Origin: a bacterium
GTDB lineage: Bacteria; Bacteroidota; Ignavibacteria; Kapaibacteriales; UBA2268
Assembly: GCA_030431515.1 (NCBI GenBank)
Contig: JAUIIX010000005.1
Location: 1 to 64,000 of the forward strand
DNA length: 64,000 nt
Reading direction: 5' to 3'
In this document: positions 53,966 through 63,579 of the stretch, one piece after another
Numbering within the stretch: position 1 is the first letter of the stretch
Layout of the letters: the number at the start of each line of letters is the position of its first letter
Notes under the pieces: generated by a model
What the model was told of the DNA's origin: nothing
The model's input: only the letters and a program-made list of their open reading frames with translations
The model's database searches: none
Position numbers and translations under genes: made by a program

Positions 53966-54787
53966 ATGGCTTTAACAAAAGTATTAATAGCAGTAAAAAC
54001 CTACCCAAGTTTATCAACTAAATATGATGAATTGGTTTGTACAGCTGGTTTTACCGAAGACGGTCAATGGATTAGAATTTACCCAGTTCCATTTCGCAAA
54101 TTAGATTTTGAAGGGCAATATAAAAAATGGCAATGGATTGAGATTGATTTAGAAAAAAATACTTCTGACTTTAGACCGGAAAGTTTTAAAACTACAAAAT
54201 TAGAAAGTATTAAAGTTCTTGGTAAAGTGGATAGAGAAGACAATTGGTTTGAAAGAAAAAAACTTACTTTAAATAAAGTATATGATAACTTAGATTTATT
54301 AATTGCAGAAGCAAAAGATAAAAAAATAGGAACTTCCTTAGCCGTTTTAAAACCAAAAGAAATTTTAGATTTCGTTATAGAAGCAGTTGATATTAATTGG
54401 GATAAAAATAAAATAGCATCAATTTTAGCAAAGCAAGAACAAATCAGTTTATTTGATATTGAAGAATCAAAAAAAGTATTTGAAGTTGTGAGAAAAGTAC
54501 CTTATAAATTCTCATATAAATTTATAACTGAAGATAATAAAGAAAGAACTATAATGAAAGAGGATTGGGAAATTGGTCAACTTTATTGGAATTGTTTTGA
54601 TAAATATAAAGATGAAAAAATTGCTTGTAAGAAAGTAAGAGAAAAATACTATGATACATTTTTGAAAAAAAATGAGTTATACTTTTTTATGGGTACAACT
54701 TTTCTGTTTCATTATAGAGCACCAAACCCATTTTTAATTATTGGCGTCTTTTATCCTCCAAAAGATAATAAAGTTAGTTTATTTTAA
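53966..54787 (+). CDS. Partner of the DUF488 protein, function unknown
   Basis: A 273-residue soluble protein. The N-terminus ALTKVLIAVKTYPSLSTKYD and CTAGFTEDGQWIRIYPVPFR look like a small beta-barrel (possibly PUA- or OB-like) fold. The C-terminus has FFMGTTFLFHYRAPNPFLII. I know no assigned function. The one-base gap to the DUF488 gene and the absence of other neighbours on this strand mark a two-gene module. Confidence 0.65.
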   Translation: MALTKVLIAVKTYPSLSTKYDELVCTAGFTEDGQWIRIYPVPFRKLDFEGQYKKWQWIEIDLEKNTSDFRPESFKTTKLESIKVLGKVDREDNWFERKKLTLNKVYDNLDLLIAEAKDKKIGTSLAVLKPKEILDFVIEAVDINWDKNKIASILAKQEQISLFDIEESKKVFEVVRKVPYKFSYKFITEDNKERTIMKEDWEIGQLYWNCFDKYKDEKIACKKVREKYYDTFLKKNELYFFMGTTFLFHYRAPNPFLIIGVFYPPKDNKVSLF

Positions 54788-54828
54788 TTAAATCTTATAT
54801 TTCCATATTTTTTTAATAATTTTGAATT

Positions 54829-55665
54829 GTGAAAAAACATATTAGAAAAATATATTACGCATTGCCGTTAAATTTGAGATATGCACTGAGACGTGCTTTC
54901 TATCTGCCTACAGATTTATTTAATAAGCAATATTATAATGGAATTGAATTGCCACCAAAAGGTATGATATATACTGGTGGTGGGGATTTTCTATTGCAAG
55001 CAAAAAAACACACTAAGTACCTGCAAGATTTTGTCGGATTGGATAGTAATTCTAAAGTGCTGGATATTGGCTCTGGGATTGGGCGGTCGGCTATTGGACT
55101 TACTGATGTACTAAAAGATAAGGGCGAATATTATGGCTTTGATATTGTAGATACTGGTGTGAATTGGTGCAATAATAATATTAGCAGCAAATTCCCTAAT
55201 TTTCTTTTCAAACATATTGAAATTATTAATGACCTTTATTCCGATGATGGAATTGAAGGGAAAGATTTTGTGTTTCCTTACCCAGATTCAAAATTCGACA
55301 TTGCATTTTTGATGTCGGTGTTTACTCACATGCAAGTCGAAGAAATCTCTAACTACCTAAAAGAAATTAATCGTGTTTTGAATGATAATGGAAAGTGTAT
55401 GGCGACTTTTTTCCTTTATGATGATAAAATCGAAGAGAAAATTTCAAATCCTAAATTCAGATTTTCATTTCAGTATAAATATAATAATTATAGATTGATG
55501 AATAATAAGGTTAAGAATGCAAATATTGCACTATCAAAAACTTTATTGAATGAACTGGCAAATAAAAATAATCTTAAAATTGAAAGAATTATTGATGGTT
55601 TTTGGTCGGAAGAAGTAGAAATCACAAATAATGATTTTCAAGATATTGTTATATTTTCTAAATAA
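54829..55665 (+). CDS. Class I SAM-dependent methyltransferase
   Basis: A 278-residue methyltransferase. Motif I is VLDIGSGIGRSAIGL (about 75-89), followed by YYGFDIVDTGVNW and the later FDIAFLMSVFTHMQVEEI. Start codon GTG at 54829. The N-terminal part (YYALPLNLRYALRRAFYLP) is basic and amphipathic and may touch the membrane, as in methyltransferases that act on surface glycans. Substrate unknown. Confidence 0.85.
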   Translation: MKKHIRKIYYALPLNLRYALRRAFYLPTDLFNKQYYNGIELPPKGMIYTGGGDFLLQAKKHTKYLQDFVGLDSNSKVLDIGSGIGRSAIGLTDVLKDKGEYYGFDIVDTGVNWCNNNISSKFPNFLFKHIEIINDLYSDDGIEGKDFVFPYPDSKFDIAFLMSVFTHMQVEEISNYLKEINRVLNDNGKCMATFFLYDDKIEEKISNPKFRFSFQYKYNNYRLMNNKVKNANIALSKTLLNELANKNNLKIERIIDGFWSEEVEITNNDFQDIVIFSK

Positions 55666-56619
55666 TTATAATACTTCACTACCGTAAATATCGTGAATAC
55701 GTATTAGTCCAGTCAAGTTTTTATTGTCATCTAATACAGGTAACAAACTAATTTGACTGCTTCTTTTTTCCATAAGTGAAAGTGCTTCGCCTAAGTATCG
55801 ATTTTCATTAATTGTAATTGGGTCAGAAGTCATAACATCTTTAACTATTGTGTTATTTATATCAAGTTTTCTTTGTAATATTCTACGAATATCACCATCA
55901 GTTAATATACCGATATTTTTATCATTATTAACTATTACACAACCTAAGTTCTTTTTTGTTATTTCGATTATAGCATCATTCAAATTTGATTTTTCGTCAA
56001 TAATAGGCAACTTCTCACCACTTGTCATTACATCTTTTACTTTTAATATTGTGTTTCTACCTAATTGACCTGATGGATGATTGATAGAGAAATCACGCGG
56101 TCGAAGTCCTTTTGCTTTAACTAATGCAACTGCTATTGCGTCGCCCATAACTAAGGAAACTGTTGTGGAACTTGTTGGTGCAAGATTGAAAGGACATGCT
56201 TCTTTATCTATTGTTAAATCGATAAATACATCTGAATTATCTGCAAGGAAGGATTTAGAATTTCCAACTAAGCCGATTAACTTACAATTTCTACTTTTTA
56301 AATATGGATATAAACTAATTAATTCATTGGTTGTGCCTGACTTAGATAATAAAATGATACTTGCTCCTTCTTTTACTAAGCCCAAATCTCCATGAAGTGC
56401 TTCTACTGGGTCGAGGTATATCGTTGGCAATCCGTAACTAAGCATCGTAGCATTTATTTTCTTTGCTATATGACCTGATTTTCCAACTCCAGTTAATACA
56501 ATTTGTTCAGCAGCATTTAAGATATTAATTGCATTATCAAATTTATCATCAATTAGATTTTTTACATTTGTTAATTGATTTATTTGCTCTTGGAAAAGGT
56601 CTTTAGCTATGTTTTGCAT
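55666..56619 (-). CDS. kdsD: Arabinose-5-phosphate isomerase (KpsF/GutQ family)
   Basis: Converts ribulose 5-phosphate to arabinose 5-phosphate for Kdo synthesis and thus LPS. 317 residues. The SIS domain occupies about 30-170 (VLTGVGKSGHIAKKINATM; LDPVEALHGDLGLV; LLSKSGTTNELI), and two CBS domains follow (VKDVMTSGEKLPIIDEKSN; VKDVMTSDPITINENRYLG). Complete. It implies a Kdo-containing outer membrane. Confidence 0.93.
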   Translation of the reverse strand: MQNIAKDLFQEQINQLTNVKNLIDDKFDNAINILNAAEQIVLTGVGKSGHIAKKINATMLSYGLPTIYLDPVEALHGDLGLVKEGASIILLSKSGTTNELISLYPYLKSRNCKLIGLVGNSKSFLADNSDVFIDLTIDKEACPFNLAPTSSTTVSLVMGDAIAVALVKAKGLRPRDFSINHPSGQLGRNTILKVKDVMTSGEKLPIIDEKSNLNDAIIEITKKNLGCVIVNNDKNIGILTDGDIRRILQRKLDINNTIVKDVMTSDPITINENRYLGEALSLMEKRSSQISLLPVLDDNKNLTGLIRIHDIYGSEVL

Positions 56620-56679
56620 GTTAGTTTTTATTTATCAAAAATCAAAATTAAGGAAAATAATTTTATTTAATTAAATATC

Positions 56680-57072
56680 TTATTTTATAACATTTAACAT
56701 TATGTTTCTTTTATCATTAGTAGCTACTTTTTCAATTTTAGCTATTTCTTCTTCACTTAGATTATTATTTTCAAATATAGTTCTGAATTTATCCCAAGTG
56801 TATATGCCTGTATTATGTCCATTTCCCCAAAATGCTGCTATCGCATAATTTCCAACTATCTTTAAATCAAGCAAATCAAATATACCAGGTTCAAATTTAA
56901 TTGGTTTAGGTAAGGAATAAATTACTTCATTTATTTTTTCGCCCGTACACTCAGCACAAGGACATTCTCTTCTGAATTTCTCACAAGATATAGTTGCAGA
57001 AAAGCCATCTTCCCATTCTGCTTTTAACAAAAATGGCTTTGGTCTTGAAATTGAAATAGGTGATTTATTCAT
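56680..57072 (-). CDS. DUF971-domain protein
   Basis: A 130-residue protein of the DUF971 (gamma-butyrobetaine hydroxylase-like N-terminal) family. Three cysteines in CPCAEC (Cys37, 39, 42) and the conserved NYAIAAFWGNGHNTGIYTWD, whose His is a further zinc-ligand candidate, fit. In bacteria the stand-alone form is linked to Fe-S or Mrp-type genes; no such gene is here. It is divergent from the next gene by 6 bp. Confidence 0.88.
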   Translation of the reverse strand: MNKSPISISRPKPFLLKAEWEDGFSATISCEKFRRECPCAECTGEKINEVIYSLPKPIKFEPGIFDLLDLKIVGNYAIAAFWGNGHNTGIYTWDKFRTIFENNNLSEEEIAKIEKVATNDKRNIMLNVIK

Positions 57073-57078
57073 TTTTCT

Positions 57079-59577
57079 ATGCTTTTTAAAAATAATTTAA
57101 TAATTTTGTTTATTAATAAAATACAAGACGAAATGAGACTAATCATATTTATATTTTTGTTAATTATTTCAGTTTCAAAAACAGCTGAAATAGATAGTTT
57201 GAAATTTGAGTTAAATAATTCGAAAGATACTAATCGAGTTAAAATTTTAATTGATATTTCACGCCATTATTTGGTTGCAGAGCCAGTGAGTTCCTATAAA
57301 TATTTGAATGAAGCCCTAACGCTCTCTAATAAATTATCTTACCTATGGGGACAAGAGAAAGCACTTGCAAATTTATCGGCTTATTATCGAAATATTGGTG
57401 AGTTAGATAAAGCGAAGGAAAATGCTCATAAAATATTAAAACTCAAAAATGCTAATTACTCGCCTGAAGCAGTTTTCGATGCTTATTTTGCAATTGCTCA
57501 AATAAAGAAACAAGAAAATAATATAAAGGAAGAACTTAGCTATTATCATAAAGCTCTTAAAAATTCTGATAAGTTTTCGTATAAAGAAGGAATGGCGAAA
57601 TCTCACAGGATGATTTCAGATTATTGGAGTAGAAATGGAAATTTTGACTCATCTTTGTATCATATCAATCTTACTATCAAATATTATAATGAATTAGAAC
57701 TAAAAACTGAGTTGGCTGGTGCTTTTAATACAATTGCAACTACTTTTGCTCGTAATAACTTTTTAGATTCATCTATTTATTACTTTAATCTTGCTTTAGA
57801 TATAAATAAAGAATTTGGAACTCAAAGTTCAATTGCTGATAATTATTCTAATATTGCTTTAGTATATTATTTCAAAAATGATAAAGAGCAATTTATAAGT
57901 TATTCTTTACAAGCTCTTACTATTTATGAAGAAATAAAAAATAAAGTTGGGATGGCTTCAAAATATTCAGATATATCTGTTGTATATTCTGAATTAGAGA
58001 ATTATCTAAAAGCGATTGAATTTGCTAAAAAAGCAATTGATATTAATAAGGAAATTGAGAATCCTCGTGGGCTTGCAAACTCTTATAATAATATTGCTAA
58101 TTATTATAAGGAAATAGATTCTTTAGAACTTGCAATTAACTATTATAATCAAGCGATTGAACTTGCAGATAAAATTCAACTAATTGATATTAAAGCTCAA
58201 ATTTTATTTAACTTAGGTATAATATTTAAAAAGCAAAATGATTTTAAAAAAGCTGAAGAAAACTATTTACAAGCTGAAAAAATTACTTTAGAGTTAAGAT
58301 TGCCTAATAAAAATTCTCAATTAGCTTATATTTATACTAACTTAGCAGATTTATACAAAGATTCTAAAAGAATTAATACTGCATTGGATTATTTATTCAA
58401 AGCTGAAGAGTTAGCAGATAAAGAGCAGTTAGCGAATGTACAAGTTAATATTTATGATAATTATTCACAAGTATATGATTCTTTAGGCAATTATACTCTT
58501 GCTTATAAATTTCATAAGCAGTTTACTAAGCTAAAAGATTCATTGAATAATGTAGAGAAACAAAAAATTATCTCTGAATTAAATACTAAGTATGAAACTG
58601 AAAAGAAAGAGCAAGAAAATATAATATTATTAGAAAAAAATAAAGCAAGTGAACTTGAAAAAGAAAATCTTGAAACAAGAACATATTCCCTTATTCTTGG
58701 GATTTTATTAATTATTATATTGCTAATCATACTATATAATAGATATAGATTGAAACAGAAATCAAACTTGATACTTGAACAACAAAAACAAGAGATAACT
58801 GATCAAAAAAATATAGTTGATAAGCAAAATGAAGAAATTTTATCTTCAATCAGATATGCTGAAAGAATTCAAAATGCTATTTTACCTTTTGAAGAAGAGT
58901 TAAAAGAGAATTTTAAAGATCATTTTATATTTTATAAACCTAAAGATATTGTATCTGGAGATTTCTATTGGTTTGCAAAACAAAAAGATATACTATATTT
59001 TGCAACTGTTGATTGTACAGGTCATGGTATCCCTGGAGCAATGCTTTCGCTTATTGGTAATATGTTATTAAATGAAGCACTAACAACTAAAGAGGGTATC
59101 TTACCTTCTGAAATATTGAATTTTCTTGATGAAAGAATAAAAGTAATCTTAAATCAACAATCTGATAATGTTGAAACTCAAGATGGTATGGATATGAATT
59201 TGATAATGATAAATGATGGTAAACTTACTTTCGCTGGAGCAAGAAGACCGCTATTGATTTATACTGATAAACTTGAAACACTTAAAGGTACTAGAATGTC
59301 AATAGGTGGTAAACAAAGAGGTAGAATTTCTGGTTTTGAAGATGAAGTAGTTGATATTACTTCTGGTATGAAAGTTTATTTATTTACTGATGGTATTCTT
59401 GACCAAATGGGAATGAGAGGTAAAAAGTTTGGGTCGGGGAATGTTAAAGCATTTATAGAAGAGCAGAATCACAGAAGTATGGACGAGCAGTTTGCAATAT
59501 TCTCTAAAAGATTTGAAGCTCATGTTGGTTACGAAGAGCAGAGAGATGATATTACTTTTGTTGCACTTGAATTGTAA
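57079..59577 (+). CDS. TPR-containing SpoIIE-type protein phosphatase
   Basis: A membrane sensor phosphatase of 832 residues. The signal segment (MRLIIFIFLLIISVSKTA) begins at Met19, so the real start may be the ATG at 57133. About ten TPR units fill 40-500 (for example NSYNNIANYYKEIDSLELAI). A transmembrane segment lies at about 535-555 and a coiled coil to 595. The PP2C/SpoIIE domain runs from about 617: FYKPKDIVSGDFYW, then DCTGHGIPGAMLSLIGN, and EEQRDDITFVALEL at the end. It would sense periplasmic signals and dephosphorylate an anti-sigma antagonist or similar target; no partner is nearby. Confidence 0.9.
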   Translation: MLFKNNLIILFINKIQDEMRLIIFIFLLIISVSKTAEIDSLKFELNNSKDTNRVKILIDISRHYLVAEPVSSYKYLNEALTLSNKLSYLWGQEKALANLSAYYRNIGELDKAKENAHKILKLKNANYSPEAVFDAYFAIAQIKKQENNIKEELSYYHKALKNSDKFSYKEGMAKSHRMISDYWSRNGNFDSSLYHINLTIKYYNELELKTELAGAFNTIATTFARNNFLDSSIYYFNLALDINKEFGTQSSIADNYSNIALVYYFKNDKEQFISYSLQALTIYEEIKNKVGMASKYSDISVVYSELENYLKAIEFAKKAIDINKEIENPRGLANSYNNIANYYKEIDSLELAINYYNQAIELADKIQLIDIKAQILFNLGIIFKKQNDFKKAEENYLQAEKITLELRLPNKNSQLAYIYTNLADLYKDSKRINTALDYLFKAEELADKEQLANVQVNIYDNYSQVYDSLGNYTLAYKFHKQFTKLKDSLNNVEKQKIISELNTKYETEKKEQENIILLEKNKASELEKENLETRTYSLILGILLIIILLIILYNRYRLKQKSNLILEQQKQEITDQKNIVDKQNEEILSSIRYAERIQNAILPFEEELKENFKDHFIFYKPKDIVSGDFYWFAKQKDILYFATVDCTGHGIPGAMLSLIGNMLLNEALTTKEGILPSEILNFLDERIKVILNQQSDNVETQDGMDMNLIMINDGKLTFAGARRPLLIYTDKLETLKGTRMSIGGKQRGRISGFEDEVVDITSGMKVYLFTDGILDQMGMRGKKFGSGNVKAFIEEQNHRSMDEQFAIFSKRFEAHVGYEEQRDDITFVALEL

Positions 59578-59997
59578 TTATTGAAATTTCTCTAATATTT
59601 TTGATTTACTTTTTAGATTAACTAATATCCATTTATTTGATGCTTCATCATAGTCAAAAATAAAATTGATATTAAACTCATTATTATTTCTGCTTAATTC
59701 AACATCAATTTGTTTTTTATTATTGGGTTGCAAATAATATGTTTTAATATTACTTACATTAAATTTTGATATTTTAACATGAGTGAAAAAATCAACAATT
59801 AAATCTATATTAGAATCTGATTTAAAAAATATATTCAAATCACTTAAATTAGAATCAACTACTATTCCTTTCCAATTATTTGGATCTTCTTGAATAGATT
59901 CTATAATTGACTTAATATCATTTTCTTGGATTTTTTGATTTTTGTACAAGCAAGATGTAACAAAAAGCATTAAAAATATGTATTTAATATAATTCAT
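59578..59997 (-). CDS. Small lipoprotein of unknown function
   Basis: A 139-residue lipoprotein: MNYIKYIFLMLFVTSCLYKN with lipidation at Cys16. The start is the ATG at 59997, because the longer frame adds 11 codons of no signal character that approach the divergent gene. The mature part alternates strands and ends NKWILVNLKSKSK. No family is recognised. It is convergent with the phosphatase gene with no gap. Confidence 0.65.
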   Translation of the reverse strand: MNYIKYIFLMLFVTSCLYKNQKIQENDIKSIIESIQEDPNNWKGIVVDSNLSDLNIFFKSDSNIDLIVDFFTHVKISKFNVSNIKTYYLQPNNKKQIDVELSRNNNEFNINFIFDYDEASNKWILVNLKSKSKILEKFQ

Positions 59998-60033
59998 TTT
60001 CAAAATTATTAAATTTTTTACCAAAATCATACT

Positions 60034-60780
60034 ATGAAGTACTTTTTTATACTATTTTTACTTTTTCAAATCAACCTTTTTGCCGAAGATTCTCCAGATG
60101 GTGATGATGGTGGAGGTATATTAAATGATATGGAAAAATCTAATGGTAATTCAAGTGATAATGCTTTTATAGCTGAGTTAATATTAAACTTAATTGTTTA
60201 TTTCCCAGAAGTTTTTATTGGTAGTTCTAATACTTACTCTTTTACTGAATACCCCTATCAAAATGATAAAGGAATGTATGATGAATTTGGAAATAAAGAA
60301 TGGCATTTAGATGCTTCTGTATATTATACTCAGGAAATGGATTTTGTAAAAGGTATTAACTTTGACGCTAATTTATATCCTTCTAAATATGTATCTATAA
60401 ATGTAAAACATAATAGATTTTCTGAGCAATATGATTTTAAGAAAAATGAATTAAATTTTACCCAAGCATATCTACAGTATATTAGATTTAGGTACGAAAG
60501 ATTTAATTTTCAATGGGGACTTGGTTTGATAAATATGAATGGAGAAAAAAGTCATTATGGGCTTGGATTCACTTCAGGTTTTAATGCTTATATTCATAAA
60601 CCAATAAGTATTGATATGGATTATAATTTTGGAATTCTAAACGATTCATATTTTAATGAATTTAACACTCGATTAAACCTTCATTCTAAACGAATAAAAG
60701 TGTTTTTAGGATATAAGTACATATCTATAAACGAAAGTTCATTAAATAATATTATGATTGGAATGGGATATAATTTTTAG
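60034..60780 (+). CDS. Outer-membrane beta-barrel-like protein
   Basis: A 248-residue exported protein with signal peptide (MKYFFILFLLFQINLFA), an acidic-glycine segment (DSPDGDDGGG) at the mature N-terminus, then amphipathic strands (WHLDASVYYTQEMDFVKG; YLQYIRFRYERFNFQWGLGL; RIKVFLGYKYISINE) and a terminal aromatic (NIMIGMGYNF). It is likely an eight- to ten-stranded barrel of unknown role. Confidence 0.7.
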   Translation: MKYFFILFLLFQINLFAEDSPDGDDGGGILNDMEKSNGNSSDNAFIAELILNLIVYFPEVFIGSSNTYSFTEYPYQNDKGMYDEFGNKEWHLDASVYYTQEMDFVKGINFDANLYPSKYVSINVKHNRFSEQYDFKKNELNFTQAYLQYIRFRYERFNFQWGLGLINMNGEKSHYGLGFTSGFNAYIHKPISIDMDYNFGILNDSYFNEFNTRLNLHSKRIKVFLGYKYISINESSLNNIMIGMGYNF

Positions 60781-60822
60781 ATAAGTTATTATATTATTAA
60801 AGATTATAATATTACTACACTC

Positions 60823-61036
60823 TAATCCACAACTTATTAACAAGTTATTATCTACTGTTGATTTTATAATTGTAAAACTTTTGGATAAGTATTGAATTTT
60901 TAGGATTTGGTGTAAAATGTTAATTGATGTTAACTAAACACGAATTGTTAGACATTTATCCACATCTATTGTTTTGTATTAAGTAGTGATAATAATTGAA
61001 TTAAAATATTTAAATCCTATTATCAACATATCCACA
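60823..61036. other. Candidate replication origin (DnaA-box cluster)
   Basis: The gene-free 270 bp between two barrel genes holds one perfect DnaA box TTATCCACA (60956-60964). Three one-to-two-mismatch boxes lie nearby: TAATCCACA (60823-60831), TTATCCAAA inverted (60880-60888) and ATATCCACA (61028-61036). The stretch is AT-rich. It lies about 47 kb from parA-parB. dnaA itself is not in the window. Confidence 0.5.
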
Positions 61037-61050
61037 GTCCTTACTATATA

Positions 61051-61725
61051 CTAATATATAATATTTAATAGATAAGAAATACCAATATAAAGCGATGCTA
61101 CTCTTGGATTGGATTTATTTTCTGGTGGATAAAGTTCTGGATGAGGTATTACTTCTTTGTAAGGATCAAATTTAGAATAGTTAGAATATAAACCATTGAA
61201 TTGATATCCCGCCATAATAGTAGCCATTAGTCTTCCAGATTCGTTTGAGTAAACGGGAATTTGATATCCGACTCTGAACTCAGCCATGCTATTTAAAGTC
61301 TTCACAGGGTCTAATCTGTATGGTAATTGCGATTCTTCTATGTCGTGGGATGCTGAAAGTGGCATTCCGATATTTACACCAAGTAAAAAGTTGTTTAAGT
61401 GTAAATAAGCAGCAATTGATAAATACGATAAATTAGTTTGGTATTGTGTACCAAAATCTACAGATTTATCAGCATAACTCATATTATTCAGCCCAGCATC
61501 TATGTATAAGCCGATATTTTCATTTTTAAAATATGGTAAATAAGCACTCAAATTTATAGATGGAATATAGTTTAAACTAATTCCAGTTTGTCTTCCTTTG
61601 GGTGGTTGATTAGCATTAGCGTTTACACTACCATAGATTGAACCACCAACACCTAAAGGATACAACTCTTTAGAATATGTATTCAATGTTAAAATCAAAA
61701 ATAAAATAGATACAAGTTTATACAT
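61051..61725 (-). CDS. Outer-membrane beta-barrel protein
   Basis: A 224-residue exported protein. I start at the ATG at 61725, where a signal peptide (MYKLVSILFLILTLNTYS) begins; the longer frame upstream overlaps the divergent gene. Strands such as GISLNYIPSINLSAYLPYF, YLSIAAYLHLNNFLLGVNIG and ASLYIGISYLLNIIY indicate a small barrel. No known family. Confidence 0.7.
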   Translation of the reverse strand: MYKLVSILFLILTLNTYSKELYPLGVGGSIYGSVNANANQPPKGRQTGISLNYIPSINLSAYLPYFKNENIGLYIDAGLNNMSYADKSVDFGTQYQTNLSYLSIAAYLHLNNFLLGVNIGMPLSASHDIEESQLPYRLDPVKTLNSMAEFRVGYQIPVYSNESGRLMATIMAGYQFNGLYSNYSKFDPYKEVIPHPELYPPENKSNPRVASLYIGISYLLNIIY

Positions 61726-61825
61726 TATAACTCCAATATTATTTAAAAAACTATCAATTTGTATGCCGTTTTGCTTTTTAATATTAGTTAATGTAATTTT
61801 GTAAAAATATTTTAAAGGAAAAAAA

Positions 61826-62869
61826 ATGAAATTTGTAAAAATATTAGCACTATTAATAGTTTCAATTATTATTATTTTATTAATTGCATTGCCAAATGAA
61901 TTAAAGGTAAATAAGGAAATTGTGATTAAACAAGATATATCTGTTGTTTTTGAGCATATTAACAATTTAAAGAAATGGGAGCAATGGTCTCCATGGCAAA
62001 TGTTAGATCCTAAAGTTATAAATACTTATTCTGGACCAGAATCTGGTGTTGGTGCTGTGAATAGTTATTCAAGTGAGAATAGTGATGTGGGGGTTGGTAA
62101 AATGAAGATTTTGGAATCAATAGAAAATTCTAAAGTTGAACTTGGAATTTATATGGAAGGTATGAGTGATGATAATAATCCAACACTAACAACTACATTA
62201 ACTTTAGTTAAAATGGGTGATAATCATACTAAAGTTATTTGGAATACAATAGATTCTGTTTCTACTTTTTCTTTTTATAGAATAATGTTACCGATTATGA
62301 ATATGACATTAGAAGAAATGTTTAAAGAAGGTTTAGAAGAACTGAAATTTGTCTGTGAAGAATATCAAGAAAAAATAGTAGATGTAGAAATTGGTGAAGA
62401 AATAAGTAAAAAGTATAAATTAATAAGTATTAGAGATACTTCTGAAGTTAATCAAGATATAATTACAAAAAATATGTCAACTGCATTTATTAAAATGGTT
62501 GAGTATTTAAAAGAAAATAAAATAAGGTCAGAGAGTTTACCATTTACATTCAAACATAAATTTGACCCAGAAGCAAATATTGCTATTTATGAGTATGCTT
62601 TACCTATAGATACTAATATTAATGCTGCGAGTATAAGCCCAGAGTTTAATGTAATTGAAGTTGGTGGTAAATATACCGTTTCTGCTACTCATACTGGTCC
62701 AATTAGAACGATAAATCAAGCTCATAATGGGATTAAGAAGTATTTAGAATTAAGAAAATTTGAAATTGACGGTAGTCCTTATCAATTACATTTATCGAAT
62801 CCAGATAAAGTAAACGAATGGGATATGAAATCACAAGTTGTTTATCCAGTAAAGCCGATAAAACAATAA
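61826..62869 (+). CDS. SRPBCC (START-like) plus GyrI-like domain protein
   Basis: A 347-residue protein with an N-terminal membrane anchor (ILALLIVSIIIILLIALP). A START-like polyketide-cyclase domain spans about 27-170 (VFEHINNLKKWEQWSPWQML; GVGAVNSYSSENSDVG), and a GyrI/AraC-effector-like domain about 190-345 (YKLISIRDTSEVNQ; YTVSATHTGPIRTINQAHNG). Both fold types bind small hydrophobic ligands. This combination is common in Bacteroidota; the ligand is unknown. Confidence 0.83.
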   Translation: MKFVKILALLIVSIIIILLIALPNELKVNKEIVIKQDISVVFEHINNLKKWEQWSPWQMLDPKVINTYSGPESGVGAVNSYSSENSDVGVGKMKILESIENSKVELGIYMEGMSDDNNPTLTTTLTLVKMGDNHTKVIWNTIDSVSTFSFYRIMLPIMNMTLEEMFKEGLEELKFVCEEYQEKIVDVEIGEEISKKYKLISIRDTSEVNQDIITKNMSTAFIKMVEYLKENKIRSESLPFTFKHKFDPEANIAIYEYALPIDTNINAASISPEFNVIEVGGKYTVSATHTGPIRTINQAHNGIKKYLELRKFEIDGSPYQLHLSNPDKVNEWDMKSQVVYPVKPIKQ

Positions 62870-62983
62870 AAGTTTAAGAATATTCTTTCAATATCTACCA
62901 TATTTAGAAGAATTATACTTGTAATTGATTTGCAATTAAATAATTATTTTTTATGTTCGTCTTGTATTTAAAAAAGGAAATTT

Positions 62984-63172
62984 ATGAAAATAAAAGATAT
63001 GGAAATTGAAGATTTTAAAATTTTGATTAAACAAACTATAGATGAATCTTTAGAAAATTATTTTGAAGATATTGATGCTCTTACTAGTAAAAAATATCTT
63101 AAGGATATTAAAAACTCAAGACAAGAATATCTAAGAAATGAAGTATTTTCTTTAGAGGATATTGATGTTTAA
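62984..63172 (+). CDS. Putative antitoxin of the RelE-type pair
   Basis: A 62-residue protein immediately upstream of the toxin, overlapping it by 8 bp. It has a helical, acidic composition (MEIEDFKILIKQTIDESL; RNEVFSLEDIDV) like other small RelE/ParE antitoxins that lack a clear DNA-binding domain. A good ribosome-binding site (AAAAGGAAATTT) precedes the ATG. Confidence 0.7.
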   Translation: MKIKDMEIEDFKILIKQTIDESLENYFEDIDALTSKKYLKDIKNSRQEYLRNEVFSLEDIDV

Positions 63173-63416
63173 AACGATTCTTACAAAATCTGCTCTAAAA
63201 GATTTTAAGAAGTTGGATAAAAATATACAAGAAACTATTAAGAAAAAACTAACTTTATTTCAATCAGATCCTCTAAACTACGCAATTAAATTAACTAACT
63301 ATGAAATAGGGTCTTATAGATTTAGAATTGGAAAATATAGAGTAATTTTTGATTTAGATGAAGACAAAATAATAATATTGAAAATTGGTCATCGAAAAGA
63401 TATATATATGAATTAA
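63165..63416 (+). CDS. RelE/ParE-superfamily toxin
   Basis: An 83-residue mRNase-type toxin of the RelE fold: KSALKDFKKLDKNIQETIKK (helical hairpin), then YRFRIGKYRVIFDLDEDKII and LKIGHRKDIY, including the Arg/Lys and the GHRxxxY end typical of RelE proteins. I use the ATG at 63165 rather than the adjacent TTG. The family targets ribosome-bound mRNA; ParE-like gyrase targeting is less likely given the GHRKDIY end. Confidence 0.85.
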   Translation: MFKTILTKSALKDFKKLDKNIQETIKKKLTLFQSDPLNYAIKLTNYEIGSYRFRIGKYRVIFDLDEDKIIILKIGHRKDIYMN

Positions 63417-63579
63417 TAAAGACTACGAAATCAAAGACAACCTTGGCAATGTTCTAGATTTGTAGTGAATGATTTCAAACCATTCCAAATATTAAAAATG
63501 CAGAAGAATTGTTGTGAAGTCGTGGGTTGTTTCTTTTTATTAATATTAAACTTCACCGAATTTTTAGAGAAGCCAATAT

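Noticed and set aside
61726-61965. 80-codon N-terminal extension of the barrel protein at 61051
   Set aside because: The signal peptide begins at 61725, and the extension is antisense to the SRPBCC gene.
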